Positions 1 to 9,068 are shown, counted from the stretch's first letter. The stretch: DNA of 64,000 nt from JAHEJE01 sp965216335 (GCA_965216335.1 OZ244154.1:496001-560000), one strand, 5' to 3'. Notes: generated from the letters alone by a model not told the origin. Translations and numbers: made by a program.

Positions 1-1762
1 AGCCGTACAGCGACGGTATTTCGGGATGGCGGATGTGCGACCATCGGCCGATCCACTGGCCGGACGGGTGGTACAGCGGGATCATGTAGACACCGGCGAG
101 CAGCAACCGGTCCAGAGCGCGAGCCGCATCCACGAACCGGGCCTGGTCGCCGGCGTTCAGGAGTTCGGCAATCACCGCGTCGATCTGCGCAGACCTGGCA
201 CCCATGTAGTTGCGGCTGCCCTGCTGGTCCGCCGCCGCGCTGCCCCAGTAGAACGCCTGCTCGTTGCCGGGCGACAACGAATTGAACCAGGTGAATTGCA
301 GCATGTCGAAGTCGAAGGTCTGAAGCCGGCGCTGATACTGCGAGGAATCGATGAGGCGGATATCCATGGTGATGCCGATCTGGCGCAATGTGCGCTGAAA
401 GTGCAGGGCGATGCGCTCCTGAGCCCGCGTGGCGGCATTGAGCACGAAGGCGAACGGCTCGCCGGTGGTGTTGCGCACCAGCCTGCCGTCGCGCTGGCGC
501 CAACCGGCCTGGCGCAACAGATCAAGGGCGATGCGCAGGTTTTCCCGGTCTCTGCCGCTGCCGTCACTGACCGGAATCCGGTAGCTGCCATTTATGATTT
601 CCGCGGGAAGCTCCGCCCCGATGCGTTGCAGCAACGCCCGTTCACCCGCCCCCGCCGGATGTCCGATGGCGCTGAGCGCTGAACCGGAGAAATACCCTTG
701 CGTCCGCTCGAACAGGCCGTGAAACAGGTTCGCGTTGGCCCATTCGAAGTCGAACGCATGCAGCAGCGCCTGGCGCACGCGGACATCGGAAAAGATCTCC
801 CGCCGGGTGTTGAACACCAGCCCGGCGGCAGGCGCCGGCTGTGCCGTCCTGACGGTCTCCTTGATGAAGCGGCCATCGTCGACCGCCGGGAAATCGTAAG
901 CCGTGGCCCATCGCACCGGATTGGATTCCTCGCGTACATCGACCAGGCCCTTCTTCAGAGCCTCGAACGCCGACTGGTCGTCGCGGTAGAAATCGATCAC
1001 CAGCTCGTTGAAGTTCCAGCGCCCGCGCGAAACCGCAAGGTCGCGCCCCCAGTAATCCGGGTTCCGCCTGAAGGAAATTTGCCGGCCCGGCCGTATCCTG
1101 TCCACGATGTACGGTCCGCTGCCGACCAACGGGTCCAGCGTCGTGGTCTCGAATTCGCGATCTTTGAAGAAATGTTCCGGCAGCACCGGCATCAGGCCGA
1201 CGATCAGCACAAGTTCACGGTCAGCCCCGTCCAGATGCAGTTCAACGGTGTGATCATCGGGGGCTTCTGCCCTGGCGATCTTGCCGTAATAAGCACGATG
1301 GTTCGGCCGGCCATGGGTGCGCAGAGTGTCGATGGAGAACAGCACATCGCGCGAAGTCACGGGCACGCCGTCGGAAAACCGGGCCTCGGGGTGCAGATGA
1401 AACACCACCTTGCGCCGATCCTCGGTGACGTTGATCGATCGGGCAATCAGACCGTACAACGCGAACGGCTCTGCGCGGTTGCGTGTCATCAGGCTCTCGA
1501 ACACGAACTGGCGCATGGCACCGACCCGCTGGCCCTTGATGATGAATGGATTGAGATTGTCGAAACTGCCGGTCACGGCCAGCCGCAGCCGGCCGCCCTC
1601 CGGTGCTTCTGGGTTGGCATAGGGCAGATGAGTGAAGCCGGCCGGCAGCCGCGGTTCACCGTGCATGGCAATGCCATGGCGCGGCTCAGCGTGAGCCGGC
1701 AGGCCGGTTATTGCCAGCACTGCGATCAGGATCGCGCGAATACGGACCGGAAGGCACAGCAT
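1..1762 (-). CDS. ABC transporter periplasmic solute-binding protein, YejA-like (3' end beyond window)
   Basis: Reading the minus strand from an ATG at 1762, with an in-frame TAG four codons upstream, gives an open frame that runs off the left edge after about 587 codons. It starts with a signal peptide ending near LPAHA. Next come the YejA/family-5 hallmarks: HGIAMHGEP, FTHLPYANPEAPEGG, LNPFIIKGQ, a GSGPY box and FHGLFERTQGYFSGS. The last visible residues, MIPLYHPSGQWIGRW, are typical of the C-terminal lobe, so only a short tail is missing. Family knowledge: such proteins deliver oligopeptides or peptide-like compounds (microcin C in E. coli) to a YejBEF permease. The permease genes would lie to the left, outside the window. 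The exact ligand cannot be inferred. Confidence 0.85.
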   Translation of the reverse strand, partial: MLCLPVRIRAILIAVLAITGLPAHAEPRHGIAMHGEPRLPAGFTHLPYANPEAPEGGRLRLAVTGSFDNLNPFIIKGQRVGAMRQFVFESLMTRNRAEPFALYGLIARSINVTEDRRKVVFHLHPEARFSDGVPVTSRDVLFSIDTLRTHGRPNHRAYYGKIARAEAPDDHTVELHLDGADRELVLIVGLMPVLPEHFFKDREFETTTLDPLVGSGPYIVDRIRPGRQISFRRNPDYWGRDLAVSRGRWNFNELVIDFYRDDQSAFEALKKGLVDVREESNPVRWATAYDFPAVDDGRFIKETVRTAQPAPAAGLVFNTRREIFSDVRVRQALLHAFDFEWANANLFHGLFERTQGYFSGSALSAIGHPAGAGERALLQRIGAELPAEIINGSYRIPVSDGSGRDRENLRIALDLLRQAGWRQRDGRLVRNTTGEPFAFVLNAATRAQERIALHFQRTLRQIGITMDIRLIDSSQYQRRLQTFDFDMLQFTWFNSLSPGNEQAFYWGSAAADQQGSRNYMGARSAQIDAVIAELLNAGDQARFVDAARALDRLLLAGVYMIPLYHPSGQWIGRWSHIRHPEIPSLYG

Positions 1763-1832
1763 GCCTTCAGTCTATGTCTGATTCGAGGCGGTATTGCAGC
1801 GCCGGCAGACGGCCGCGTTGGTTCCGCAGACC

Positions 1833-2177
1833 CTAGTGCGCGGCTTCCCGGTCGATGATGTACAGGCCGCGCCGGGCATCGAACTGGCCGAAGAACTCGC
1901 CAACCTGCGGATGGCGCACCGGCTCGCCGGTCTCGTCGGCCAGCAGGTTCTGTTCCGAGACATAGGCGACATACTCTGTTTCCTCGTTCTCGGCGAACAG
2001 GTGGTAGAACGGCTGGTCCTTGTGCGGACGCACGTCCGGCGGGATCGCCTCCCACCATTCCTCGGTGTTGGCGAATGTCGGGTCGACATCGAAGATCACG
2101 CCGCGAAACGGGAACAAACGGTGTTGAACGACCTGGCCAATGCAATACTTGGCCGCGCGATTGACCTTTTGCATCAT
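1833..2177 (-). CDS. hspQ: Heat shock protein HspQ (hemimethylated-DNA-binding, YccV-like)
   Basis: A 114-residue protein with the conserved core GQVVQHRLFPFRGVIFDVDP, then PFYHLFAENEETEYVAYVSEQNL and a C-terminal GLYIIDREA stretch. This is the full length of the HspQ/YccV family. Two ATG codons stand in tandem (2177 and 2174), preceded by an AGGAG-type ribosome site. In enterobacteria HspQ binds hemimethylated DNA and acts as a specificity enhancer of the Lon protease. Which role applies here is unknown. It is a single gene between the binding-protein gene and the malyl-CoA lyase gene, all on the minus strand. Confidence 0.9.
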   Translation of the reverse strand: MMQKVNRAAKYCIGQVVQHRLFPFRGVIFDVDPTFANTEEWWEAIPPDVRPHKDQPFYHLFAENEETEYVAYVSEQNLLADETGEPVRHPQVGEFFGQFDARRGLYIIDREAAH

Positions 2178-2259
2178 GTTCTTGCTCCTAGGATCCCTTG
2201 CACAACAATTCGCCTATTCGGCGGTTAATGCAAGAGGGCAAATCGGATTGTGAAGTCCC

Positions 2260-3303
2260 TCACAGGCCATAGGCCTCTGCCAGATCGGGGTCCTTGCTCG
2301 CCACCACGCGGGCAAGGTCGACGATCACCTTGGCCTGTTTCCATGTCGCATCATCCTGCATCTTGCCGTCGATCATCACCGCCCCGGTGCCATCCGGCAT
2401 CGCCTCGAGAATCTTGCGGGCAAACAGCACTTCGTCGACCGCCGGCGAGAATACCCGCTTGGCGATGTCGATCTGTGTCGGATGCAGCGACCAGGCACCC
2501 AGACAGCCCTGCAGAAACGCATTGCGGAACTGCGCCTCGCACGCTACCTGATCGGCAAAGTCGCCAAACGGGCCGTAGAACGGCTTGATACCGTTTGCCG
2601 CGCAGGCATCGACCATTTTGGCGACCGTATAGTGCCACAGATCCTGCTGATAGAATGCCCGCGGTGCGTCCTCCCCGCCGGCATCGGCCAGCACCCCGTA
2701 GGCCGGATGCCCGCCGCCGACCCGTGTTGTCTTCATGCCGCGAGACGCGGCCAGATCGGCCGGTCCGAGGCTCATGCCGTGCATACGCGGCGAGGCAGCG
2801 GCGATCTGCTCGACATTTATCACCCCTTCCGCCGTCTCAAGGATGGCGTGGATGAGAATGGGCTTGCTGACAGCGTGCCGGGCCTCGAGCTGCGCCAGTA
2901 GCTGGTCGAGATAGTGGATGTCCCACACACCCTCGACCTTCGGCAGCATGATCACGTCCAGCTTGCTGCCGACGGCCGCAACGATCTCGGTAACGTCGTC
3001 CAGCGCCCACGGGCTGTTGAGGCAGTTGATGCGGGTCCACAGACCCGTGGAGCCGAATTCGTTCGCCTGTGCCAGCTCGATAAAGCCGGCCCGGGCAGCC
3101 TCCTTGGCATCGGCCGGAATGGCGTCTTCCAGATTGCCCAGCACGACATCAACTGTTTCGATCAGGTCAGGCACCTTGGCGCGCAGCTTCTCGATATGCG
3201 GCGGCACGAAATGGATCATGCGTTCCAGCCTGACCGGCAGTTCGCGTACCGGCGCCGGCGCGCCGATCGCCAGCGGCTTGTAGAAACGGGAGGGAAGTTT
3301 CAT
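2260..3303 (-). CDS. mcl: Malyl-CoA / beta-methylmalyl-CoA lyase, Chloroflexus MCL type
   Basis: A 347-residue HpcH/HpaI (citrate lyase beta-like) enzyme. The start is set at the second methionine (MKLPSRFYKPLAIG) because a GGAAAG site lies just ahead of it; a six-codon longer version starts at 3321. The N terminus, the GNLEDAIP box, MLPKVEGVWDIH, HGMSLGPADLAASRG, the FYQQDLWHYT stretch and the C terminus PDLAEAYGL closely match my recollection of the Chloroflexus aurantiacus trifunctional lyase (348 residues). They do not match the Methylobacterium MclA or Rhodobacter Mcl1 form. That enzyme cleaves malyl-CoA, beta-methylmalyl-CoA and citramalyl-CoA in the 3-hydroxypropionate bi-cycle. The neighbouring hydroxyacid dehydrogenase and CoA-transferase fit organic-acid or glyoxylate metabolism, but the substrate here is inferred. 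Confidence 0.85.
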   Translation of the reverse strand: MKLPSRFYKPLAIGAPAPVRELPVRLERMIHFVPPHIEKLRAKVPDLIETVDVVLGNLEDAIPADAKEAARAGFIELAQANEFGSTGLWTRINCLNSPWALDDVTEIVAAVGSKLDVIMLPKVEGVWDIHYLDQLLAQLEARHAVSKPILIHAILETAEGVINVEQIAAASPRMHGMSLGPADLAASRGMKTTRVGGGHPAYGVLADAGGEDAPRAFYQQDLWHYTVAKMVDACAANGIKPFYGPFGDFADQVACEAQFRNAFLQGCLGAWSLHPTQIDIAKRVFSPAVDEVLFARKILEAMPDGTGAVMIDGKMQDDATWKQAKVIVDLARVVASKDPDLAEAYGL

Positions 3304-3404
3304 GGGAGGTCTTTCCAACACTGGATACAGTCTGCGCGCAGAGTGATAGGCCAGCCGTCAACTCACGGCAAGCGACGCATGAACGCAGGGATTGGGTCTA
3401 GATT

Positions 3405-4388
3405 CTAGGCGACAAAACCCAATTGCTTGTCGACGACATTCAGGAGCGGTCTGCCCGCCGCGTACCGTTCCAGATTGTCGAAAAACAATTGGGCGATATC
3501 CGCCGGGTAGCCGGCATAATCCCCCGAAAGGTGCGGCGACACGGTCAGGTTCCTGACGCTCCATAGAGGACTTTCGGAAGGGAGCGGCTCGTCCCGGAAC
3601 ACATCCAGCAGCGCTCCGGCAATGGCGCTTGCTTCAAGCGCCGCCACAAGGTCATCCTCGATCACCGCTGTTCCGCGGCCCAGGTTGATGAACCGGGCCT
3701 GAGGCGGCATGGCGGCAAAGAACGCCGCATCGAAATAATCCACAGTCGTCGGTGTACCGGGCAAGATGCCGATTGCCCAGTCGGCTCCCGCCAGCGCGTT
3801 CAACTTGTCGTCCGGCCCGTAAACTGTACCGAAGTCGGGATCGCCTGAACGGGCCCGGCGGCCGACACCGCGAACCTCAACGCCTACCGCGCGCAATAGC
3901 CGGGCGATTTCGCGGCCAATGCTGCCGACGCCGTAGATAACGGCCGACTGACCAGCCAGTTTGGCGCTGTAGCGGTGTTGCCATCTTTTCTCATGTTGTA
4001 AATGAAGTGTTTCAGGCAGTAACTTGATTTCACTCAGCATATAGCCAAGCGTATACTCTGCCATGGGGCGGTCGAACAAGCCGCGGCTGTTGGTGAGCAC
4101 CACGTCGCTGTCGATCAGTTCGGGAAACAGCGCAGCATCCACGCCTGCGCCGCCCCAGTGGATCCATTTCAGGTCCGTTGCCCGCGTCCAGTTGTCCGAC
4201 AGTTCACGGCCGCGGAAGTTCCAGCCCAGGAGCACTTCGGCCTCCGGCAACTCGGCGCCCAGGGATGCGTTGTCCGGCGCACAGGCAAAGCGGTAACGCT
4301 CGGCCACCGCCGCAATTCCCGGCACGTCATCAAGGCTGCTTGCCCCCTGAATGACAATCTTGAGCGGTTCTGAACGTTTAGCCATCAC
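3405..4388 (-). CDS. D-2-hydroxyacid dehydrogenase (glyoxylate/hydroxypyruvate reductase-like)
   Basis: A 327-residue NAD(P)-dependent oxidoreductase. The nucleotide-binding loop YGVGSIGREIARLLRA lies near residue 150. The later family signatures are present: NLGRGTAVIEDDLVAALE, the ALLDVFRDEPLP box with the catalytic Glu, and the active-site His in SPHLSG. The order and length fit the GhrA/2-hacid dehydrogenase family, which reduces 2-oxoacids such as glyoxylate, hydroxypyruvate or phenylpyruvate. It sits about 100 bp upstream of the lyase gene on the same strand, so glyoxylate released by the lyase would be a natural substrate. That link is inference. Starts at 4388 and 4385 are equally possible. 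Confidence 0.85.
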   Translation of the reverse strand: MMAKRSEPLKIVIQGASSLDDVPGIAAVAERYRFACAPDNASLGAELPEAEVLLGWNFRGRELSDNWTRATDLKWIHWGGAGVDAALFPELIDSDVVLTNSRGLFDRPMAEYTLGYMLSEIKLLPETLHLQHEKRWQHRYSAKLAGQSAVIYGVGSIGREIARLLRAVGVEVRGVGRRARSGDPDFGTVYGPDDKLNALAGADWAIGILPGTPTTVDYFDAAFFAAMPPQARFINLGRGTAVIEDDLVAALEASAIAGALLDVFRDEPLPSESPLWSVRNLTVSPHLSGDYAGYPADIAQLFFDNLERYAAGRPLLNVVDKQLGFVA

Positions 4389-4503
4389 GATTTGGAACCC
4401 TTTCCGCCGGAAGTTTCATCCGGCTGGCGTTGCACACCGGTGCAGGTTACATAGGGCGCCAGCGTTGTAAACACAGGCCCAAACGCGGCGTGCCGGTTTT
4501 CCC

Positions 4504-4992
4504 ATGATGACAATCCTAAATCTGGCGCTGCCGTTCTTCGGCATCATCCTGGCCGCTTTCATTGCCGCCAAGGCGTTCCGCCTGCCGGAGGAGGGGCTCG
4601 GCTGGCTCAACATCCTGATTGTCTACCTTGCCCTGCCGGCAATGATCTTCCTTACCGTCGCTGCTGCGCCGTTCGAGAAGTTGATCGAGTGGCCGTTCGT
4701 CCTGGCCGGCATCGGCCCGGAATTCCCGCTCACCGTCGTCATGAAGCTGATAGTGCATCCCGCACTCGTCTACGGTTTGCTCATGATGATGGGTTGGCGC
4801 GACCCCTTGTGGCTCAGCGGTGCCCGGATGATGGCAGCTCTGCCGACGGCCGCCAACGCATTCGTTCTTGCCTCGCACTACAAACGCTATATTGAAGGCG
4901 CTTCAAGCAGTATTCTTGTGACAACGCTTATATCCGCGTTAACCCTTCCTACGCTTGTCTATGCTGCGCAACAAGGAATGTTCGCCCCGTGA
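4504..4992 (+). pseudogene. AEC-family transporter with a large in-frame internal deletion
   Basis: The reading frame codes for 162 residues, about half the usual 310 or so of auxin-efflux-carrier family permeases. Residues 1 to about 68 match the family N terminus (LALPFFGIILAAFIAAK, EGLGWLNILIVYLALPA, PFEKLIEWPFVLAG). From about residue 74 the sequence jumps to the C-terminal half (MKLIVHPALVYGL, MMAALPTAANAFVLAS, ILVTTLISALTLPTLVY). The central membrane segments, about 150 residues, are missing, with the junction near 4705-4725. There is no frameshift, so the deletion is clean. A shortened protein may still be made, but it is unlikely to be a working ten-helix carrier. Confidence 0.7.
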
Positions 4993-5011
4993 TTCGACCC
5001 CGGACCGGCCC

Positions 5012-6157
5012 ATGAGCAACACGATCAACCCGCAACCCCTGTTCGGCATCAAGGTGCTGGACTTCACCACACTGCTGCCAGGCCCGATGGCCGGCCTGAT
5101 GCTGGCCGAGGCGGGCGCCAATGTGCTCAAGGTCGAACGCCCGGGATACGGCGAGGAAATGCGCCACTATGAACCGAAATGGGGCAGGGATGCCGCCACC
5201 TTCGCCATGCTCAACGCCGGCAAGAAGAGCCTCGCCATCGATCTCAAGGACCGCCGCCAACTCGAGATGCTCATCCCGCTGATCCGCGAGGCCGACGTGC
5301 TGATCGAGCAGTTCCGGCCGGGCGTGATGGACCGGTTGGGGCTCGGTTACCGGTCGGTGAGCGAGCTCAACCCCGAGATCGTCTATTGCTCGATCACCGG
5401 CTACGGCCAGTATGGCCCGAAGGCCGACCTGGCCGGCCACGACCTCAACTACATCGGCGACACCGGCCTTTTGTCCCTGTCGATGGGCAACCCGAAGCGG
5501 CCCACCGTGCCGCCGGTGCTGGTCGCCGATCTGGCCGGCGGAACCTACCCGGCCGTCGTCAACATCCTGCTTGCCATCATTCAGCGCCAGAAAACCGGGC
5601 AGGGTACCTGGATCGACATCGCCATGACCGACAATCTGTTCATGCTGATGACCTGGGCAATCGCCAACGGACTGGTTGACGACAAGTGGCCCCAATCGGG
5701 CAATGAACTGCTGACCGGCGGATCGCCCCGCTACCAGATCTATCAGACCAAGGACGGCCGGCACGTCGCCGCGGCCCCTCTGGAACAGAAATTCTGGGAC
5801 AATTTCTGCGAACAGATCAAGCTTCCCGAGAGACTGCGCGACGACAGGGCCGATCCGGCCAAGACCCTGGCGCGCGTGCGCCAGATCATCGCCTCCAAGG
5901 AAGCCGAAGACTGGCGACGCCTGTTTTACCAGGTCGATTGCTGCTGCTCCATCGTCCAGGACCTGGCCGAGGCGATGCGCGAGGAACACTTCCACATTCG
6001 CGGCCTGTTCGACTACTCGCTGGAAAACGAGGAGGGCGACGTCCTGCCCGCCACTGCCGTCTCCATAGCCCCGCAGTTTCGCGCCGCACCCGAGTACGTC
6101 AAATCGGCCCCGGCCACCGGCGCGCACAATGACGCTATATTGAAGAAGCTGAAGTAG
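5012..6157 (+). CDS. CaiB/BaiF family III CoA-transferase-like protein (alpha-methylacyl-CoA racemase-like)
   Basis: A 381-residue protein starting at MSNTINPQP (5012); a longer frame from 4955 would overlap the AEC remnant. It opens with LFGIKVLDFTTLLPGPMA and continues with GKKSLAIDLKD, LIEQFRPGVMDRLGLGY, CSITGYGQYGP, GHDLNYIG, and a DLAGG box, with the interlocked family III fold expected. The GHD-NYIG and DLAGG motifs are closer to alpha-methylacyl-CoA racemases than to carnitine or formyl-CoA transferases. The reaction is therefore either racemisation or CoA transfer on a branched or dicarboxylic acyl-CoA. The nearby malyl-CoA lyase makes dicarboxylate CoA esters possible substrates, as inference only. 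Confidence 0.8.
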   Translation: MSNTINPQPLFGIKVLDFTTLLPGPMAGLMLAEAGANVLKVERPGYGEEMRHYEPKWGRDAATFAMLNAGKKSLAIDLKDRRQLEMLIPLIREADVLIEQFRPGVMDRLGLGYRSVSELNPEIVYCSITGYGQYGPKADLAGHDLNYIGDTGLLSLSMGNPKRPTVPPVLVADLAGGTYPAVVNILLAIIQRQKTGQGTWIDIAMTDNLFMLMTWAIANGLVDDKWPQSGNELLTGGSPRYQIYQTKDGRHVAAAPLEQKFWDNFCEQIKLPERLRDDRADPAKTLARVRQIIASKEAEDWRRLFYQVDCCCSIVQDLAEAMREEHFHIRGLFDYSLENEEGDVLPATAVSIAPQFRAAPEYVKSAPATGAHNDAILKKLK

Positions 6158-6158
6158 G

Positions 6159-7364
6159 CTATCCCTGCATAATCCTCGGCAGGTTGCCGCCTGGCGCCAG
6201 GCCCTGTTGCATGACCAGATCGCGCAGGGGTTTGAACTTGTCGACCAGGCCGATACCGGCGGCCCGCAGTCCGTGCAATACCGAAAACTCGCTCAGCAGG
6301 CTTGTGTTCATGCCGTGAATGACCGCCTGGCGCGGCGCCACATCGGCCCGTCGGCGGCTGTCGTAGCTGGCCATCACCTTGTCGCCGCCGACATCCTCGT
6401 CCCAAGCGGCCGCGTCACCAATCAGTTCGGCGGCCAGGGCGGCATCGCGCAGGCTCATGTTGAGGCCCTGCGCCCCGATCGGCGGCACGACATGCGCGGC
6501 CTCGCCGACCAGCATCACCCGGGAATGGGCGAACTTCAGCGCCGTAAGCCCGCGCATGGGAAAGGCCCGGCGCGCGCCGGGATCTGAGATCAGTCCGAGA
6601 TCGCCATGTGTCTCGCATTGCAGCACGCGGGCGAAATTGTTGTCCTCCATGCTCATCAGCTCGTCGGCCCGCTCCGGCCGTTCCAGCCACACCAGCGCCG
6701 ATCTGCCCTGCGGCATTGGCACGGTGGTCAGCGGCCCCGCGTGCTTGTGATACTCGCACGACAAATCATTGTGCGGTGCGGAGTGGGCAAAACTGGCAGC
6801 GATCGCTGTCTGCTCGTACGACCAGTTGACCGTTCGGATGTCGGCGGCGCGGCGCAAGGGCGAGGCCTGGCCATCTGCTGCAATCACCACAGACGCGGTC
6901 AGGTCGTCACCTGTGTCGAGACTGACTTGAACGGTGCGCTCTGAAATTCTCAGGCCGCGTGCCGATGCCTGCACGAAGTGCACACCGCGCGCCAGCGCCC
7001 GGCCTTTCAGGGCGGAGATCAACTCTTCAACGGGAATGTTCCAGCCGAAAGCTTCCTGACCGGCTTCCTCGGCCGAAAAAGTGACGGTCGGGGCGCTGAA
7101 GACATGGCCGGTGTCGTCGATCAGCCGAAGCTTGCGCAGCGGCTGCGCTACGGGGCGCAGATTTCCGGGCCATACCCCGATATGCTCGAGTGCTTTAAGC
7201 GACGATTGCATGACCGCGATGGTCCGCGGGTCGCGTTGGCCGGACGATGGCTTCGGTCCGGTGATCAACCGAACCTCGAGCCCGGCTTCTGCCACCAGGC
7301 AGGCAGCAGCCAGCCCGGCCGGGCCGGCACCGGAGACGATCACTGATGGTCCACTCGTGCTCAT
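6159..7364 (-). CDS. FAD-dependent monooxygenase, UbiH/COQ6 family
   Basis: A 401-residue flavoprotein hydroxylase. The start MSTSGPSVIV at 7364 puts the dinucleotide-binding loop GAGPAGLAAACLVAEAGLEV near the N terminus; the open frame extends 35 codons further without family features. The internal VIAADGQASPLRRAA motif and LVGEAAHVVPPIGAQGLNM are the DG and second FAD motifs. The usual GDAAH is GEAAH here. The family hydroxylates the ubiquinone ring, and UbiH/UbiF/UbiL members are not separable from sequence alone. The gene converges with the CoA-transferase gene, only one base apart, and diverges from the enoyl-CoA hydratase gene. Confidence 0.85.
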   Translation of the reverse strand: MSTSGPSVIVSGAGPAGLAAACLVAEAGLEVRLITGPKPSSGQRDPRTIAVMQSSLKALEHIGVWPGNLRPVAQPLRKLRLIDDTGHVFSAPTVTFSAEEAGQEAFGWNIPVEELISALKGRALARGVHFVQASARGLRISERTVQVSLDTGDDLTASVVIAADGQASPLRRAADIRTVNWSYEQTAIAASFAHSAPHNDLSCEYHKHAGPLTTVPMPQGRSALVWLERPERADELMSMEDNNFARVLQCETHGDLGLISDPGARRAFPMRGLTALKFAHSRVMLVGEAAHVVPPIGAQGLNMSLRDAALAAELIGDAAAWDEDVGGDKVMASYDSRRRADVAPRQAVIHGMNTSLLSEFSVLHGLRAAGIGLVDKFKPLRDLVMQQGLAPGGNLPRIMQG

Positions 7365-7480
7365 GCCCGCCAAAATGCGCCTTTGCGGCGCGCCGGGCAA
7401 GCGGGTGCGCAAGTTCAGTTTGTCGCGGGCGCGGGTTTTGCTAGTGTTACCCGGACGCCCAGCAAGCATAGAGAGACCGC

Positions 7481-8254
7481 ATGGCTTTTTCAGACATCCT
7501 GCTCAACATCGAAAACGACGTCGCAACCCTGACCTTCAACCGGCCGGACAAACTCAACTCGATGACCGCCCATATGCATGAGGAAGTCCGCGCCGCGCTT
7601 GCCGAGATCGAGCAGGCCGGCGTGCGCGCCATGGTATTGACGGCGTCCGGGCGCGGGTTCTGCGCCGGTCAGGACCTGGCCGACCTCGATATGTCCAAGG
7701 ACCTGTCCTACACCATCGAGCGCGACTTCAACCCGCTGGTGCAGTGGATCAAGTCGGCACCGTTTCCCGTCATCTGCGCGGTCAACGGCATCGCCGCCGG
7801 GGCAGGGGCCAACATCGCCCTTGCCTGCGACATCGTTATCGCAGCGCGTTCAGCGTCCTTCCTGCAGGCCTTTGCCAAGATCGGCCTGGTGCCGGATGCC
7901 GGCGGTACTTGGTCGCTGACCCACCTGATCGGCCCGGCCCGGGCGCGCGGCCTGGCTATGCTGGCCGAACCGCTGCCGGCCGACAGGGCGGAAAGCTGGG
8001 GCCTGATCTGGAAGGTCGTCGATGACGAGGCGCTGCGGGCCGAGGCCGCCAAACTGGCCAGCCATCTCGCAACCCAGCCAACCCTGGCGTTCAGCTACAT
8101 AAAGCAGGCCGTCGAGGCGGCCGCGACCAACAGTTTCGATGAACAGTTGACCCTGGAAGGCCAGCTTCAAAGCGCGGCATCACACTCGGAGGATTTTGCC
8201 GAGGGCGTCCAGGCGTTTCTGGAAAAACGCGCGCCCAAGTTCAAGGGCGCCTGA
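7481..8254 (+). CDS. Enoyl-CoA hydratase/isomerase, PaaG-like
   Basis: A 257-residue crotonase-fold protein. Family marks are FNRPDKLNSM, the oxyanion-hole segment RGFCAGQDLADL, NGIAAGAGANIALACDIVIA and the C-terminal EGVQAFLEKRAPKFKG. CAGQDL and the overall pattern are typical of PaaG, the ring-1,2-epoxyphenylacetyl-CoA isomerase. General enoyl-CoA hydratases share them, and no other phenylacetate gene is nearby, so the role is left open. The start ATG (7481) follows an AGAGAGACC stretch. The next gene begins five bases after its stop. Confidence 0.85.
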   Translation: MAFSDILLNIENDVATLTFNRPDKLNSMTAHMHEEVRAALAEIEQAGVRAMVLTASGRGFCAGQDLADLDMSKDLSYTIERDFNPLVQWIKSAPFPVICAVNGIAAGAGANIALACDIVIAARSASFLQAFAKIGLVPDAGGTWSLTHLIGPARARGLAMLAEPLPADRAESWGLIWKVVDDEALRAEAAKLASHLATQPTLAFSYIKQAVEAAATNSFDEQLTLEGQLQSAASHSEDFAEGVQAFLEKRAPKFKGA

Positions 8255-8258
8255 CGAC

Positions 8259-9068
8259 GTGAACGGCGGACCGGTACATGCCCTGCGCCAGGCCACGCAG
8301 CAGCCGCACCTGATCATGTGGCTGTGCTTCGGCGTGGTGATTGCTGCCGCTTGGGGTTACGTGGCGGTCGTTTCGCCGAGCGGCGTGCGGCTTGGCGCAG
8401 CCGGCGATCTGTTGCGCGCCCTGTGCCTTGCCGACGGCGACCCCTGGAGCCGCCAGTCGCTGATCGCGGCAGCATTGATGTGGACGGCCATGGTGCTGGC
8501 GATGATGCTGCCGAGCGCCGCTCCCATGCTTGCGACCTACATGGACATCGCCGACGCCGCACAGGAAAAGGCGATGCATGTGCCATCGCCGTTCCTGCTC
8601 GCGGCGGGATACATTTCCGTGTGGCTCGGCTTTTCGCTGGCGATGATCGTGCTTCAGGCGGTTCTTCAGGAACAAGGTTTGCTCGGCGCAGACGAAGCCC
8701 TGACCCATCCGCTGGCGGCTGCGGCGGTGCTCGGCCTTGCCGGTGCCTTCCAGTTCACCGCCTTCAAGCACAGCTGCCTGCGCAAGTGCGCCCATCCCAT
8801 GCCGTGGTTTCTCGCCAACTGGCGTGACACGCCATCCGGCGTCTTCGCGATGGGCTTTCGGCAAGGTCTGCATTGCCTCGGCTGCTGCTGGGCGCTGATG
8901 CTGGTGATGTTCGCTGCCGGCCTCATGAACCTGTTCTGGATGGCCGCCATCGGACTGGTGATGATCGCCGAAAAGACGATTGCCAATCCCAAACCCGTGT
9001 CCTATGGCTCAGGGGCGGTGTTGCTTGCTGCGGCTTTGGGCCTAGCCGGATATGCGCTGTTGAACTGA
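8259..9068 (+). CDS. DUF2182 integral membrane protein
   Basis: About 269 residues with roughly six to seven hydrophobic segments. The DUF2182 hallmarks are AMMLPSAAPML, a FKHSCLRKCAHP motif with paired cysteines, GFRQGLHCLGCCW, and KTIANPKPVSYG near the end. The likely start is GTG at 8259, just after the hydratase stop. An ATG at 8316 would cut into the first membrane segment. The family is described only as a predicted metal-binding membrane protein. It is followed 18 bases on by a DUF1326 gene, a frequent partner, so the two probably form one functional unit. Function is unknown. Confidence 0.8.
   Translation: MNGGPVHALRQATQQPHLIMWLCFGVVIAAAWGYVAVVSPSGVRLGAAGDLLRALCLADGDPWSRQSLIAAALMWTAMVLAMMLPSAAPMLATYMDIADAAQEKAMHVPSPFLLAAGYISVWLGFSLAMIVLQAVLQEQGLLGADEALTHPLAAAAVLGLAGAFQFTAFKHSCLRKCAHPMPWFLANWRDTPSGVFAMGFRQGLHCLGCCWALMLVMFAAGLMNLFWMAAIGLVMIAEKTIANPKPVSYGSGAVLLAAALGLAGYALLN

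Noticed and set aside
698..1858. 386-codon open frame on the plus strand
   Set aside because: It is antisense to the YejA-like gene, whose translation shows clear family motifs; the plus frame has none and is an effect of high GC.
4949..6127. 392-codon minus-strand frame opposite the CaiB/BaiF gene
   Set aside because: No recognisable protein features, and the plus-strand product is a complete family member.
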